Shown: positions 25,367 to 34,181 of the stretch, piece by piece | Layout: each line of letters starts with the position of its first letter | How positions within the stretch are numbered: the first letter of the stretch is position 1 | Assembly: GCA_016934515.1 (NCBI GenBank) | Contig: JAFGSR010000075.1 | Span: forward strand, 1-53,796 | DNA length: 53,796 bases | DNA from: Sedimentisphaerales bacterium | Lineage (GTDB): Bacteria > Planctomycetota > Phycisphaerae > Sedimentisphaerales > SM23-30 | Direction: 5' to 3' | The notes under the pieces: generated by a model | Seen by the model: the letters and a program-made list of their open reading frames with translations, nothing else | The model's database searches: none | Told to the model about the DNA's origin: nothing | Program-made: the position numbers and the translations under genes

Positions 25367-26662
25367 ATGGCTAACACACGTAAAGAAATCCAATCATCTG
25401 ATGATTTATCTCGGCGGGATTTCATAAAAACTACCGCGGCGGTATCGGTGGCAACGATGCTGGGTACTCAGAGCGGAGCTTTTGCTCAGGGGTCGGACAA
25501 GATAAAAGTCGGCCTGATCGGTTGCGGCGGGCGGGGTACCGGGGCAGCTAAAGACTGTCTGAATGCACATCCGGGAGTGGAAATCGTAGCTATGGGCGAC
25601 GCCTTCCAGGATCGTCTGGATGATTCGATGAACAGCATTAAAAAAGATTTCCCCGAGCGTATCAAAGTTACCCCGGAAACCAGCTTTACGGGTTTTGACG
25701 CGTATAAGAAAGTTCTGGCCAGCGATGTGAGCCTGGTTATTCTGGCAACCCCCCCGCACTTTCGCCCCGAGCACCTTGAGGCCGCTGTCAAAGCCGGCAA
25801 ACACGTCTTCATGGAAAAACCTGTGGCTGTCGATCCGGTGGGTATCCGCTCGGTAATCGCCTCAGCTCAGATCGCCGAGGAGAAAAAACTCGGTATTGTT
25901 GCCGGCACCCAGAGACGTCACCAGGCCCATTATGTGGACCTGCTTAAGCGTGTCCAGGACGGTGAAATCGGCGAGGTTGTCGGCGGTCAGTGCTATTGGA
26001 ATATGGGCGGGCTGTGGGTTAAACACAAAAAACCCGAATGGTCCGACATGGAATGGCAAATCCGTAACTGGCTTTATTTTACCTGGCTATCCGGCGATCA
26101 CATTACGGAGCAACACGTTCACAATATTGATATTATTAACTGGGCCACCGGCTCACCGCCGGTTAAGTGCATGGGGATGGGCGGCCGTCAAGTCCGCACC
26201 GGGCCGGAGTATGGTAACATTTTCGACCATTTCGCCATTGAATTCGAATATCCAAACGGGGTCCGCGTGATGAGCATGTGCCGTCAGACACCGGGCTGTG
26301 CCGGCCGGGTATCAGAAAAGATCGTCGGAACCAAAGGTTACGTTTACACCGACGGCGGCACCGGCTATTTACAAAAGGGCGACTCCCGCTACGAACCTGG
26401 TGAGTCACCGAACCCTTACGTTCAGGAACATAAGGATTTAATCGAATCCATCCATGCGGGCAAACCACTAAACGAAGCCAAACGGGTGGCGGAAAGCACG
26501 ATGTGTGCTATAATGGGTCGGATGAGCGCATACACGGGAAGGGAGCTTTCCTGGAAATGGGTGATGAATTCATCGAAGTTAAATTTAAGTCCGGAGAAAT
26601 ATGAATTTGGAGATTTACCGGTTCGCCCGATAGCAGTTCCGGGCCAAACAGAGTTAATCTAA
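25367..26662 (+). CDS. Tat-exported Gfo/Idh/MocA oxidoreductase 1
   Basis: A 431-residue NAD(P)-dependent sugar oxidoreductase family member. The Tat signal SRRDFIKTTAAVSVATMLG spans about 15-33. The Rossmann motif is VGLIGCGGRGTGAA (about 48-61), the conserved EKP is in HVFMEKPVAVD, and a later GDHITEQHVHNIDIINW supplies the usual catalytic His/Asp region. Members exported by Tat are thought to fold with a tightly bound cofactor before export. It shares only the general family pattern with the two paralogues downstream (they are much closer to each other). A gap of 79 bp separates it from the isomerase gene. Substrate unknown, presumably a sugar or its derivative from polysaccharide breakdown. 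Confidence 0.86.
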   Translation: MANTRKEIQSSDDLSRRDFIKTTAAVSVATMLGTQSGAFAQGSDKIKVGLIGCGGRGTGAAKDCLNAHPGVEIVAMGDAFQDRLDDSMNSIKKDFPERIKVTPETSFTGFDAYKKVLASDVSLVILATPPHFRPEHLEAAVKAGKHVFMEKPVAVDPVGIRSVIASAQIAEEKKLGIVAGTQRRHQAHYVDLLKRVQDGEIGEVVGGQCYWNMGGLWVKHKKPEWSDMEWQIRNWLYFTWLSGDHITEQHVHNIDIINWATGSPPVKCMGMGGRQVRTGPEYGNIFDHFAIEFEYPNGVRVMSMCRQTPGCAGRVSEKIVGTKGYVYTDGGTGYLQKGDSRYEPGESPNPYVQEHKDLIESIHAGKPLNEAKRVAESTMCAIMGRMSAYTGRELSWKWVMNSSKLNLSPEKYEFGDLPVRPIAVPGQTELI

Positions 26663-26772
26663 AACGACTTATATGCGAAAAAACAGGTTAACTTACAATG
26701 ATTGGTCTAAATAATTGCCGAAAATATTATTCTATTTGAGTAGTTTAACTCAGTTAAAAACGAGGTAAAAAC

Positions 26773-28200
26773 ATGCAAAATAAAAAAGAATCAAAAGAGC
26801 AGATGACTCGAAGAGATTTCCTGAGTACCGCGGCAGCGGCAAGTGCGTTCACTATAGTCCCCAGTTACGTGCTGGGTCAGAACGGGCAGACGCCTCCCAG
26901 TGATAGGTTAAATGTGGCATCGGTCGGAGCCGGGGGCATGGCGGGGAGCAATATTGGAAAGTGCGCAGAAAACGGGGCTAATATTGTGGCCCTTTGCGAC
27001 GTGGATGACAATCGCGCCGCCGAAACCTATAAAGCATTCCCCAAAGCCAAGAAATACCGTGATTTTCGTAAAATGCTCCAAAAGGAAGACAAAAACATTG
27101 ACGCGGTGATCGTGGCTACCCCCGATCACTTCCACGCCGTTGCCGCTATGGCAGCAATGAAAATGGGGAAACACGTTTACGTCCAGAAACCCCTGACCCA
27201 CTCGGTGAAAGAAGCCCGGTTACTCACCGAGACCGCCCGCAAATACCAGGTTCAGACCCAGATGGGTAACCAGGGTCATTCCGGGGAAGGCATCCGTTTG
27301 GTATGCGAATGGATATGGAGCGGTGTTATCGGCAAGATTCGCGAAGTACACGCCTGGACCAACCGGCCTATTTGGCCTCAATCCATCCCTCGGCCCAAGG
27401 AAACACCGGCAGTACCGAGTAGTCTTGACTGGGATATTTGGCTCGGTCCGGCCCCGGAAAGGCCTTATCATCCTTGTTACCTGCCGTTTAGCTGGCGGGG
27501 ATGGTGGGATTTCGGCACCGGTGCTTTGGGCGATATGGCCTGCCACATCCTTGATCCGGTATTCTGGGCACTCAAGCTTAAGTACCCCACCAGCGTTGAG
27601 GCTTCGATTCCACAGGTCAATCTTTTCGATTATGCAGTAGGTGACAATAACGCCTGGAGCAAACCCATCGACATGACGAAGGTTGAAACCTTTCCTGTGG
27701 CTTCGATTGTTAGATATACATTCCCAGCCCGCGGTGATATGCCTGAGGTTAGAGTTAACTGGTTCGACGGTGGACTTATGCCGCCCCGCCCTGCGGAATT
27801 GGAAACGGGCAGGATGATGGGCGACAGCGATGGTGGTGTTTTGTTCATCGGAGACAAGGGCAAATTGATATGCGGCTGTTACGGGCGCAGCCCACAACTG
27901 ATTCCCTATTCTAAAATGAAGGACTTCGACCGCCCCGAAAAAACCATTCCGCGTATTGAGGGCGGGCTGGGCAGTCATGAAAAGGATTGGATGCGAGCCT
28001 GCAAAGAGGGCAAGGATGGTACTCCGGCAAGTTCGAACTTCGATTATTCCGGTCCACTGACCGAAATGGTGGTCATGGGTAATCTGGCCATCCGCACGAG
28101 TCAACCCATTGAATGGGACGGCGAAAACATGAAAGTTACCAATTCTGCCGAGGCCAATGCATTTGTTCATCCTCCTTATCGAGCTGGATGGAGCCTCTAA
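26773..28200 (+). CDS. Tat-exported Gfo/Idh/MocA oxidoreductase 2
   Basis: A 475-residue protein with the Tat signal [20 protein letters not shown] (about 12-31) and Rossmann motif [12 protein letters not shown]. The position that is usually EKP reads QKP in [12 protein letters not shown]. The second half has [24 protein letters not shown] and [19 protein letters not shown], characteristic of a planctomycete-rich Gfo/Idh subgroup. It closely resembles the next gene (the same [18 protein letters not shown], GDMACHI and FDYxGPLTEMV segments), so the pair arose by tandem duplication. GAGGT lies 7 nt before the ATG. A strong terminator follows at 28209. The Glu-to-Gln change in EKP may affect catalysis. 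Confidence 0.87.
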   Translation: MQNKKESKEQMTRRDFLSTAAAASAFTIVPSYVLGQNGQTPPSDRLNVASVGAGGMAGSNIGKCAENGANIVALCDVDDNRAAETYKAFPKAKKYRDFRKMLQKEDKNIDAVIVATPDHFHAVAAMAAMKMGKHVYVQKPLTHSVKEARLLTETARKYQVQTQMGNQGHSGEGIRLVCEWIWSGVIGKIREVHAWTNRPIWPQSIPRPKETPAVPSSLDWDIWLGPAPERPYHPCYLPFSWRGWWDFGTGALGDMACHILDPVFWALKLKYPTSVEASIPQVNLFDYAVGDNNAWSKPIDMTKVETFPVASIVRYTFPARGDMPEVRVNWFDGGLMPPRPAELETGRMMGDSDGGVLFIGDKGKLICGCYGRSPQLIPYSKMKDFDRPEKTIPRIEGGLGSHEKDWMRACKEGKDGTPASSNFDYSGPLTEMVVMGNLAIRTSQPIEWDGENMKVTNSAEANAFVHPPYRAGWSL

Positions 28201-28208
28201 TAAATAAC

Positions 28209-28241
28209 AAAAAAAGCCGTTCTTCGGAGCGGCTTTTTTTT
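28209..28241 (+). terminator. Intrinsic terminator after oxidoreductase 2
   Basis: An A tract, GCCGTTC, a TTCG loop region, GAGCGGC and eight T residues form a classical rho-independent terminator. It lies 8 bp after the stop codon. It implies that oxidoreductase 3 is separately transcribed or receives only read-through. Confidence 0.8.
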
Positions 28242-28307
28242 CGCAAGCCACAACCATTGCGGTCTGTTTAATCCCGATTTTTGGTTGGACGGGAAAGGAA
28301 CAAGAAA

Positions 28308-29624
28308 ATGGGCACTAAGATTTCTCGACGTGATTTTCTGGCTTCTTCAGCAGCGGCAGGTTTGTTCACTATTGTCCCAAGTCGAGTCTTAGGTCAAAAC
28401 GGCCAAACGCCTCCCAGTGAAAAACTCAATATCGCCTGCATTGGCGTTGGAGGTCGAGGCGCCGATGACGTCCAGGCTGTTTCCACTGAAAACTTTGTTG
28501 CTTTTTGTGACGTTGATGATAATCGTGCCGCCGGTATTTATAACAAATTCCCTAACGTAAAAACTTATCGCGACTTTCGCGTCATGCTGGAAAAAGAAGA
28601 AAAGCACATCGACGCCGTGGTTGTTGCTACTCCCGACCATATTCACGCCCCGGCAGCTATTATGGCTATGAAGATGGGCAAGCACGTTTACTGCGAAAAG
28701 CCCCTGTCCCATTCCGTTTATGAATCGCGCATGATGAGCCGCACGGCCAGACAAATGAAAGTTGCTACCCAAATGGGTAATCAGGCCCATGCCTGGGAGA
28801 CCCTGCGTGTAATCGTGGAGGTTATTCGGTCGGGTATCATCGGCAATATCCGGGAGGTGCATTCCTGGAGCAATCGGCCCATTTGGCCCCAGAATATCAA
28901 TCGACCAAGCGAGACTCCCGATCCTCCTGCTCATTTGGACTGGGATCTTTGGCTTGGGCCGGCTCCGTATCGACCATACCACCCAGTTTATCTGCCCTTT
29001 AATTGGCGAGGCTGGTGGGATTTTGGTACTGGCGCGATTGGCGATATGGCCTGCCACATAATAGACCCGGCTTTTTGGGCGTTGCAACCGGGTGCCCCAA
29101 CCAGCGTAGAATCTCGGGTTGTCGGGGGTAACAAAGAAACCGGTCCCGCCGCGTCGATAGTGAAATTCGATTTTCCCGCCCAATCCGACAAGCCAGGAAT
29201 CAGCTTTTACTGGTACGATGGCGGTCTGAAACCCTTCTCCCCGGAAGAACTGGGTCTGACCCGCAAAATGTCAGGCAGCGCCACTTTGTACATCGGCGAG
29301 AAAGGTAAAATCATGGGAGACCACGGCAGCGCCCCACGATTGCTGCCCGAAACAAAAATGGCAGACTTTAAGAAACCGCCCCAAACTTTGCCCAGGGCCA
29401 AAAATGGCCATCATCAGGAATGGATTACCGCCTGCAAGGGCGGTCCGGAAGCATTGAGCAACTTCGACTACGCCGGGCCTCTTACGGAAATGGTCCTGCT
29501 GGGTAATATTGCTATTCGCAGCGGCGAAAAAATAGTCTGGGACAGCGAAAAGCTGGAAATCACCAATAATCCCGAAGCCAACCAACTGGTTAAGCGCGAG
29601 TATCGCCCGGGCTGGACACTCTAA
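28308..29624 (+). CDS. Tat-exported Gfo/Idh/MocA oxidoreductase 3
   Basis: A 438-residue paralogue of the preceding protein. The Tat signal is SRRDFLASSAAAGLFTIVPS (about 6-25), the Rossmann motif VGGRGADDVQ and the EKP motif HVYCEKPLSHSV, so the catalytic-region Glu is kept here. SNRPIWPQNINRPSETP, LDWDLWLGPAP and GTGAIGDMACHIIDP match the neighbour nearly word for word. ATG 28308 is chosen because AAAGGAA lies 7 nt upstream; the frame could be extended 9 codons. The upstream terminator means it may have its own promoter in 28242-28290, although no clear consensus was found. It converges on the lipoprotein gene at 29679. Confidence 0.87.
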   Translation: MGTKISRRDFLASSAAAGLFTIVPSRVLGQNGQTPPSEKLNIACIGVGGRGADDVQAVSTENFVAFCDVDDNRAAGIYNKFPNVKTYRDFRVMLEKEEKHIDAVVVATPDHIHAPAAIMAMKMGKHVYCEKPLSHSVYESRMMSRTARQMKVATQMGNQAHAWETLRVIVEVIRSGIIGNIREVHSWSNRPIWPQNINRPSETPDPPAHLDWDLWLGPAPYRPYHPVYLPFNWRGWWDFGTGAIGDMACHIIDPAFWALQPGAPTSVESRVVGGNKETGPAASIVKFDFPAQSDKPGISFYWYDGGLKPFSPEELGLTRKMSGSATLYIGEKGKIMGDHGSAPRLLPETKMADFKKPPQTLPRAKNGHHQEWITACKGGPEALSNFDYAGPLTEMVLLGNIAIRSGEKIVWDSEKLEITNNPEANQLVKREYRPGWTL

Positions 29625-29678
29625 GGAAATGGTATAGTTAAGTGCCCCAGAGATACTTATTTATCGCTACAGGAGACG

Positions 29679-30086
29679 TTATTTTATTCGCTGGGACTTA
29701 TAAGGGTAAAAAAGCACGCTGCCCTGCTTATTGATAAATTTTTCGGTTTCCTCTACCTCAGTTGCGTAAATTGGGAAGAAACCGCTCTTTTCCTTTCGAT
29801 AAATCCGAAAACCTTCTTTATCGAAGCGTTCATTATTCTCCCAGGTTGCCAACCAGCAGCAGGCGTCGCCCTTTTCTCTTTTCCAGGTGATACCACCTTC
29901 TTCAACGCCCTCCCACTTTTCCAGATCAAAAATCGGCCAAGCGGAGCTGAGTTTGTGATAGGTCATCCCCGGCTCAAGGGGCTGTTCACAGCCAGTCAAA
30001 AGACTAAATGCAAAAACAACCGCAAGAAACGTTAAAATGCTCCTGAAAATCAATCCCACCTGCTGCTTTTTTTGGTTTTTAGCCAT
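29679..30086 (-). CDS. Small putative lipoprotein
   Basis: A 135-residue protein with a long hydrophobic signal (SILTFLAVVFAFSLLTGC, about 16-33) ending in a lipobox LLTGC, so the mature protein would begin with lipidated Cys33. The rest is hydrophilic with several aromatic residues (WPIFDLEKWEGVEEGG; CCWLATWENNERFD) and no recognised domain. AAAGGAA upstream of the ATG at 30086 fits a ribosome-binding site. It is single and convergent with the oxidoreductase genes. Function unknown. Confidence 0.65.
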   Translation of the reverse strand: MAKNQKKQQVGLIFRSILTFLAVVFAFSLLTGCEQPLEPGMTYHKLSSAWPIFDLEKWEGVEEGGITWKREKGDACCWLATWENNERFDKEGFRIYRKEKSGFFPIYATEVEETEKFINKQGSVLFYPYKSQRIK

Positions 30087-30768
30087 TGAACATTCCTTTC
30101 TAAAATTAATCCAACATCACTCAGATTGAATATTCCAGTCGATCCCGTCTATATCTTGTGTTATAGACCATTTTTTTTCGCGAATGTACAATAAATTCCC
30201 TAATTTATTCGTGAAAATCTTTCTAAGCACCAGTCTGGCAGCAGCTTCTGAGGCAGTTTCCTATCGGTGGCCCGCCGGAATCCGGTGGGCTTCTCGATAT
30301 ACCTGCCGATTTCTCCGCAGCTTTGGTAGGGTATTTGGTCGGTATATCATCGACCGTCCCGACTGCCAATCAGGCACGTTAAGTTAAAATTACTATTTTG
30401 CCGCTTTTACGTTGACACTTTTAGCCCATTCAACTAAAATTTCTGATGTCCTGATAGTCACGAACGCAAATGGCCAAGGCCAAGTTTGACAGCGATTAAA
30501 AGCTAGTCTATAGGACAGACTTTTTGACGCCTTTGAACCGGGCTTTTCTGTTCCGGTTAGCCTGATAGATATATGTAGCCGTTTTGCCACTGACCCAGGG
30601 CAGCTGAAAAGGATTTCACCGAGCCGTTTTGAAAAGTGGTGTGAAATTTGTCTTTATACCAGGAGGTCATGGAATAATTTTGAGACGAATAGTGCAATTC
30701 CGGCGGCAGAGAAGGCATCGTTGAAAAACAATCAATATTAAGTATAACCGTGCAAGGAGACAAAAAAC
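30087..30768. other. dnaA upstream region, 680 bp, structured
   Basis: No convincing gene is found. Two hairpins stand out: GCCCGCCGGA/TCCGGTGGGC (30270-30290) and GATATACC/GGTATATC (30296-30303 with 30341-30348). Short minus-strand frames at 30393-30590 and 30557-30690 look like unrelated fragments without start signals. No consensus DnaA boxes (TTATCCACA) were seen, so I do not call an origin. Promoter-like TTGAAA/TATAAC lies at 30721-30748, but very close to the dnaA Shine-Dalgarno. Confidence 0.45.
30296..30348. repeat. Hairpin with perfect 8-bp base stem
   Basis: GATATACC at 30296 is the exact reverse complement of GGTATATC ending at 30348, with further partial pairing inside (TGCC with GGTC). 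It directly follows another hairpin at 30270-30290. It may be a structured RNA fragment, an interspersed repeat or a binding site; the sequence alone does not decide. Confidence 0.4.
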
Positions 30769-32091
30769 GTGGCCGATGTTTTGGCGGACATCTGGGATAA
30801 GATTCTTCGTTATTTACAAAAGAATCGTCCTCAACTATGGCGGAGTTGGTTTGAACAAATCGAACCTGCCAGTCTGGAAAACGGTTTGTTGCGTATTGAA
30901 GTATCTGAGCGATCCTGGCAGCTTTACCTAAAGCAGAAGTGCAACGAAGCACTCAACGAAGCTGCCCAGCAGATCACGGGCCACTTTATCACTTTCGAAT
31001 ACATTCACAGCAACGGTCATCAACCTGAAAAAAGAGAATTTACTCCTGCTGCATCTGAAGACATTGAGTTATTTTACTTCAGCCCCGACTACACATTTGG
31101 TAATTTTGTTGTCGGTCCCTGTAATCGTCTGGCCCATGCCGCGTGCATAGCAGTCAGCGAAGCCCCCGGTCAGGCCTACAATCCGCTGTTTATCCACGGC
31201 TCGGTGGGCCTGGGTAAAACGCACTTGCTGCAATCCACCTGCCAGGCGATGCTCAAGCATAATCGTGATGGCCACATTACCTACATGTCCTGCGAGACTT
31301 TTGTTAATCATTTCATCCGAGCTATTGAGAAGGGGAAACTACATGATTTTCGTTACAAATATCGCCACCTCGACATGATTGTTATAGACGATGTACAGTT
31401 TCTTTCCGAGCGTGAGCGTTCTCAGGAAGAATTTTTCCACACTTTTAATACGCTTTACCAGGCCCGCAAACAAATTATCCTATCGGCTGATTGCAGTCCG
31501 GCGGAAATTCCGAAACTGGAGCAACGACTGGTGAGTCGTTTTAACCAGGGTCTCGTCGCCCGGATTGACAAGCCTGATTACGAGACCCGCATGGCAATTG
31601 TACATAAGAAAGCGCAGATGCGTGGCATCAATCCGCCTGAAGATGTGGTTTCGCTTATCGCCCGAAAAATTGACACCAACACTCGCGAACTTGAAGGCAC
31701 ACTCACGAAGATTCACGGATTAGCAATGCTCGACGGTGGTAAAATTACTATCGAGTTGGCGCGCAGTGCCCTTGGCGAAGAAAGCGCTATCCAACGCCAC
31801 CATATTACGATCAGCCAGATTATTGACGCAGTTACCGAGACCTTCAACGTTCGGATGTCCGATCTGCAGGGCAAGCGTCGGTCCCGTTCGATCGCTTTTC
31901 CGCGACAGGTGTGCATGTTCCTGGCACGGGACCTGACCAACCACAGTCTGGAGGAAATCGGGGGCCATTTTGGTGGCCGGGACCACTCCACGGTTCTGCA
32001 CGCCTATCGCACCATTGACAAACTCTGTGACAACGACGAAAACATCCGTGCCACGGTTAACTCTCTGGTAGCGAGCCTGACACAATCCTGA
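30769..32091 (+). CDS. dnaA: Chromosomal replication initiator DnaA
   Basis: DnaA binds the origin and opens DNA for replication start. The 440 residues follow the usual order. Domain I (about 1-80) contains PQLWRSWFEQIEPASLENG, and a short linker follows. The AAA+ domain has Walker A GSVGLGKTHLLQS (about 143-155), Walker B MIVIDDVQFLSE (about 203-214) and sensor region LVSRFNQGLVARID. Domain IV ends with the DNA-binding signature GGRDHSTVLHAYRTIDKL (about 402-419). The GTG start at 30769 is supported by AAGGAGA 8 nt upstream. The neighbours are a lipoprotein gene and hisC rather than dnaN/recF, so this is not the classical origin gene order. Confidence 0.97.
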   Translation: MADVLADIWDKILRYLQKNRPQLWRSWFEQIEPASLENGLLRIEVSERSWQLYLKQKCNEALNEAAQQITGHFITFEYIHSNGHQPEKREFTPAASEDIELFYFSPDYTFGNFVVGPCNRLAHAACIAVSEAPGQAYNPLFIHGSVGLGKTHLLQSTCQAMLKHNRDGHITYMSCETFVNHFIRAIEKGKLHDFRYKYRHLDMIVIDDVQFLSERERSQEEFFHTFNTLYQARKQIILSADCSPAEIPKLEQRLVSRFNQGLVARIDKPDYETRMAIVHKKAQMRGINPPEDVVSLIARKIDTNTRELEGTLTKIHGLAMLDGGKITIELARSALGEESAIQRHHITISQIIDAVTETFNVRMSDLQGKRRSRSIAFPRQVCMFLARDLTNHSLEEIGGHFGGRDHSTVLHAYRTIDKLCDNDENIRATVNSLVASLTQS

Positions 32092-32270
32092 TTCGAATCG
32101 GCTATCTTACCACCCATCGACTATTCTACGCTCCCAACCGGCTACCTTAGTCCCCCATCGGTAAAAATTTGCTTTTCAGCAGTCAAAATCCGGATTATAT
32201 TGGTTTTTTAATGCATTTTGCCGGCGAATATCAATTAGTGGATTACAAATGCAAAACAGAAAGGTAGATA

Positions 32271-33314
32271 GTGAATTTCAGGTTCAGAGACAACATTGAA
32301 GAAATGGCGGGTTATGTACCGGGGCAGCAGCCACGGGACAGTTCGGTGATCAAAATCAACTCCAACGAAAATCCATATCCGCCCAGCCCGAAGGTGTTCG
32401 AGGCTTTGGCGAAGCTCGACGGTGAAGCACTGCGAAAGTACCCCCCGGTGTTCTGGAACGAATTTCGTCGGGCAGCAGCCCAGGTGCATGGTGTAACTGA
32501 GGAGATGGTGGTAGGCGGCAATGGCGGGGACGAGATTTTGACTATGCTGGTGCGATGCTGTTGTGATAAGGGGAGGGCGTTGGCTTATCCGGTGCCGACC
32601 TATTCGCTTTATCCGGTGCTGGCGAAAATTCAGGATGCGCCGGTAATCGAGGTGCCTTTCGCTGAGAGGGGGCAAATTCCGGCGGAATTGGCCAAGGTGA
32701 AGACGGGGCTGACTATTCTGTGTAATCCCAACGCCCCCACCGGGACGCAGGTTGAAGCTGAAAAGGTTCGACAACTGGCCCGGCAGCTTAGCGGGGTGCT
32801 GCTGATTGATGAAGCGTACGTAGATTTTGCCGAGCACAACTGTCTGGGGCTGCTGAACGATTGCAATAACGTGGTTATTCTGAGGAGTATGAGTAAGGGT
32901 TATTCTCTGGCGGGGATGCGGTTCGGCTATGCGCTGGGATCGCAGCGGATTGTCGAGGCGATGATCAAGGTTAAGGACTCCTACAACGTGAATATCGCGG
33001 CGCAGGCGGCAGCGACGGCGGCACTGCTGGATCAGGATTATTTTCTGAAAAATGTTCGCAAAATCAAAAACGAACGAAAAAGGTTAACGACAGCATTGCG
33101 GAAGTTGGGATTTGAGTTGAGCGAGAGCCAGAGCAATTTCCTGCTGGCGAAGATTACGCGGCCGGCTGCGAAAGAAATATATGAAAAACTCGTCCAGCGC
33201 AATATTCTGATCCGATACTTTAATTTAGAAGGCCTGGAGGATAAGGTCCGGATTACCGTGGGCAGCCGGGAGCAAAATGACGCGCTGCTGGCGGTTTTGG
33301 AAGAAATAATATAG
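32271..33314 (+). CDS. hisC: Histidinol-phosphate aminotransferase
   Basis: A PLP fold-type I aminotransferase of histidine synthesis, converting imidazole-acetol phosphate and glutamate to histidinol phosphate; 347 residues. Family features are INSNENPYPPSPKVFEAL at the N-terminus, GGNGGDEIL, CNPNAPTG, IDEAYVDFA and the PLP lysine in SMSKGYSLAGMRFGYALG (about residue 210). The GTG start at 32271 follows AAAGGT. Its stop codon TAG shares a base with the GTG start of the nucleotidyltransferase gene (TAGTG), showing tight coupling. hisB lies 870 bp downstream, so this is a rearranged histidine operon. Confidence 0.94.
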   Translation: MNFRFRDNIEEMAGYVPGQQPRDSSVIKINSNENPYPPSPKVFEALAKLDGEALRKYPPVFWNEFRRAAAQVHGVTEEMVVGGNGGDEILTMLVRCCCDKGRALAYPVPTYSLYPVLAKIQDAPVIEVPFAERGQIPAELAKVKTGLTILCNPNAPTGTQVEAEKVRQLARQLSGVLLIDEAYVDFAEHNCLGLLNDCNNVVILRSMSKGYSLAGMRFGYALGSQRIVEAMIKVKDSYNVNIAAQAAATAALLDQDYFLKNVRKIKNERKRLTTALRKLGFELSESQSNFLLAKITRPAAKEIYEKLVQRNILIRYFNLEGLEDKVRITVGSREQNDALLAVLEEII

Positions 33315-33862
33315 TGGATGAACAACTGGAATTTGTAAAACTTATAGCAGCAAGACTGGAAGCTGCGAAAATCCCCTATATGATGACGGGATCAATGGCG
33401 ATGGCGATCTACTCCGTTCCCAGAATGACAAGGGATATCGATCTGGTCATCGAAATTGGACCTGACAAAACAGAAGAAATTGTGAAGCTCTTTAGTTCCG
33501 ACTGCTATGTTGATTCAGAAAGCGTCAGGCAAGCAGTACGCAACCGCAGCATGTTCAATATCATTCACAACGAATGGATTGTTAAAGCCGATTTTATTAT
33601 CAGAAAAAAGGAAAACTACCGCCAAACAGAATTCCTACGAAAAAAGCAAATAGAAATAGAAATGCAAAATGTCTGGGTGGCAACACCGGAAGATTTGATT
33701 ATTTCAAAACTGATATGGAGTAGGGATTCAGAATCAGAAACACAATTGCGTGACGTGAGGCAATTGATTGGATTTATCAAGGAATTGGATTGGGATTATT
33801 TACAGAATTGGAGTAAAATCCTCGGAGTTGATGAACAGTTAGTCAAGGCAAAAGGGAAATGA
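33314..33862 (+). CDS. Nucleotidyltransferase-fold protein in his operon
   Basis: A 182-residue protein with a Pol-beta-like nucleotidyltransferase core: YMMTGSMAMAIYSVPRMTRD (about 20-39) followed by IDLVI supplies the GS motif and the D-x-D pair. The C-terminal half (VWVATPEDLIISKLIWSRD) matches the AbiEii/DUF6036-like group, whose members are toxins or antitoxins in several systems. The GTG start overlaps the hisC stop by one base, and the stop overlaps the next gene by 4 bp, so all three are translationally coupled. It has no known part in histidine synthesis. A toxin-antitoxin or RNA-modifying role is inferred from the family only. Confidence 0.75.
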   Translation: MDEQLEFVKLIAARLEAAKIPYMMTGSMAMAIYSVPRMTRDIDLVIEIGPDKTEEIVKLFSSDCYVDSESVRQAVRNRSMFNIIHNEWIVKADFIIRKKENYRQTEFLRKKQIEIEMQNVWVATPEDLIISKLIWSRDSESETQLRDVRQLIGFIKELDWDYLQNWSKILGVDEQLVKAKGK

Positions 33863-34116
33863 GTGACACATCAGAAAAAATTGATGCTATATACAGAGAC
33901 AGGATAATGGCTCTTAGCGCGGGTGAGCGTTTACGAATGGCCACTAGCATGTTTTCGACCGCTAAAAAGCTGATGGCAGCCGGGATTAGCAGTCAAGAGC
34001 GAGATCTGACTTCAGCCAGGTTGCGAGCCAGAATGTTTTTACGGCTGTATGGCAATGATTTTTCAGAAGCTGAACAGGATAAAATAATTACCAGCCTGCC
34101 GGATATGCAGCGGTAA
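33859..34116 (+). CDS. Small helical partner of nucleotidyltransferase
   Basis: An 85-residue charged, helical protein: IYRDRIMALSAGERLRMATS (about 11-30) then MFSTAKKLMAAGI, and a C-terminal ARMFLRLYGNDFSE. The segment ALSAGERLRMxxxMFxxA recurs, as I recall, in small proteins encoded beside nucleotidyltransferases, and this one overlaps the nucleotidyltransferase stop as ATGA. It is probably its partner (toxin/antitoxin-like or adaptor). No catalytic motif is visible. hisB starts 65 bp later. Confidence 0.65.
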   Translation: MSDTSEKIDAIYRDRIMALSAGERLRMATSMFSTAKKLMAAGISSQERDLTSARLRARMFLRLYGNDFSEAEQDKIITSLPDMQR

Positions 34117-34181
34117 CCAACAGATGTCGCCGGACATAAAATTAATCTTTGCTAACGATAAAAACAGAGTAGGACCAAAAA

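Noticed and set aside
30393-30690. Short minus-strand frames upstream of dnaA
   Set aside because: No start signals, no recognisable family; at best a very old pseudogene.
31190-31445. DnaA-box-like TTATCCACG and TTTTCCACA in dnaA
   Set aside because: Only two, both inside conserved coding segments (FIHGS and FFHTF), so not evidence for an origin.
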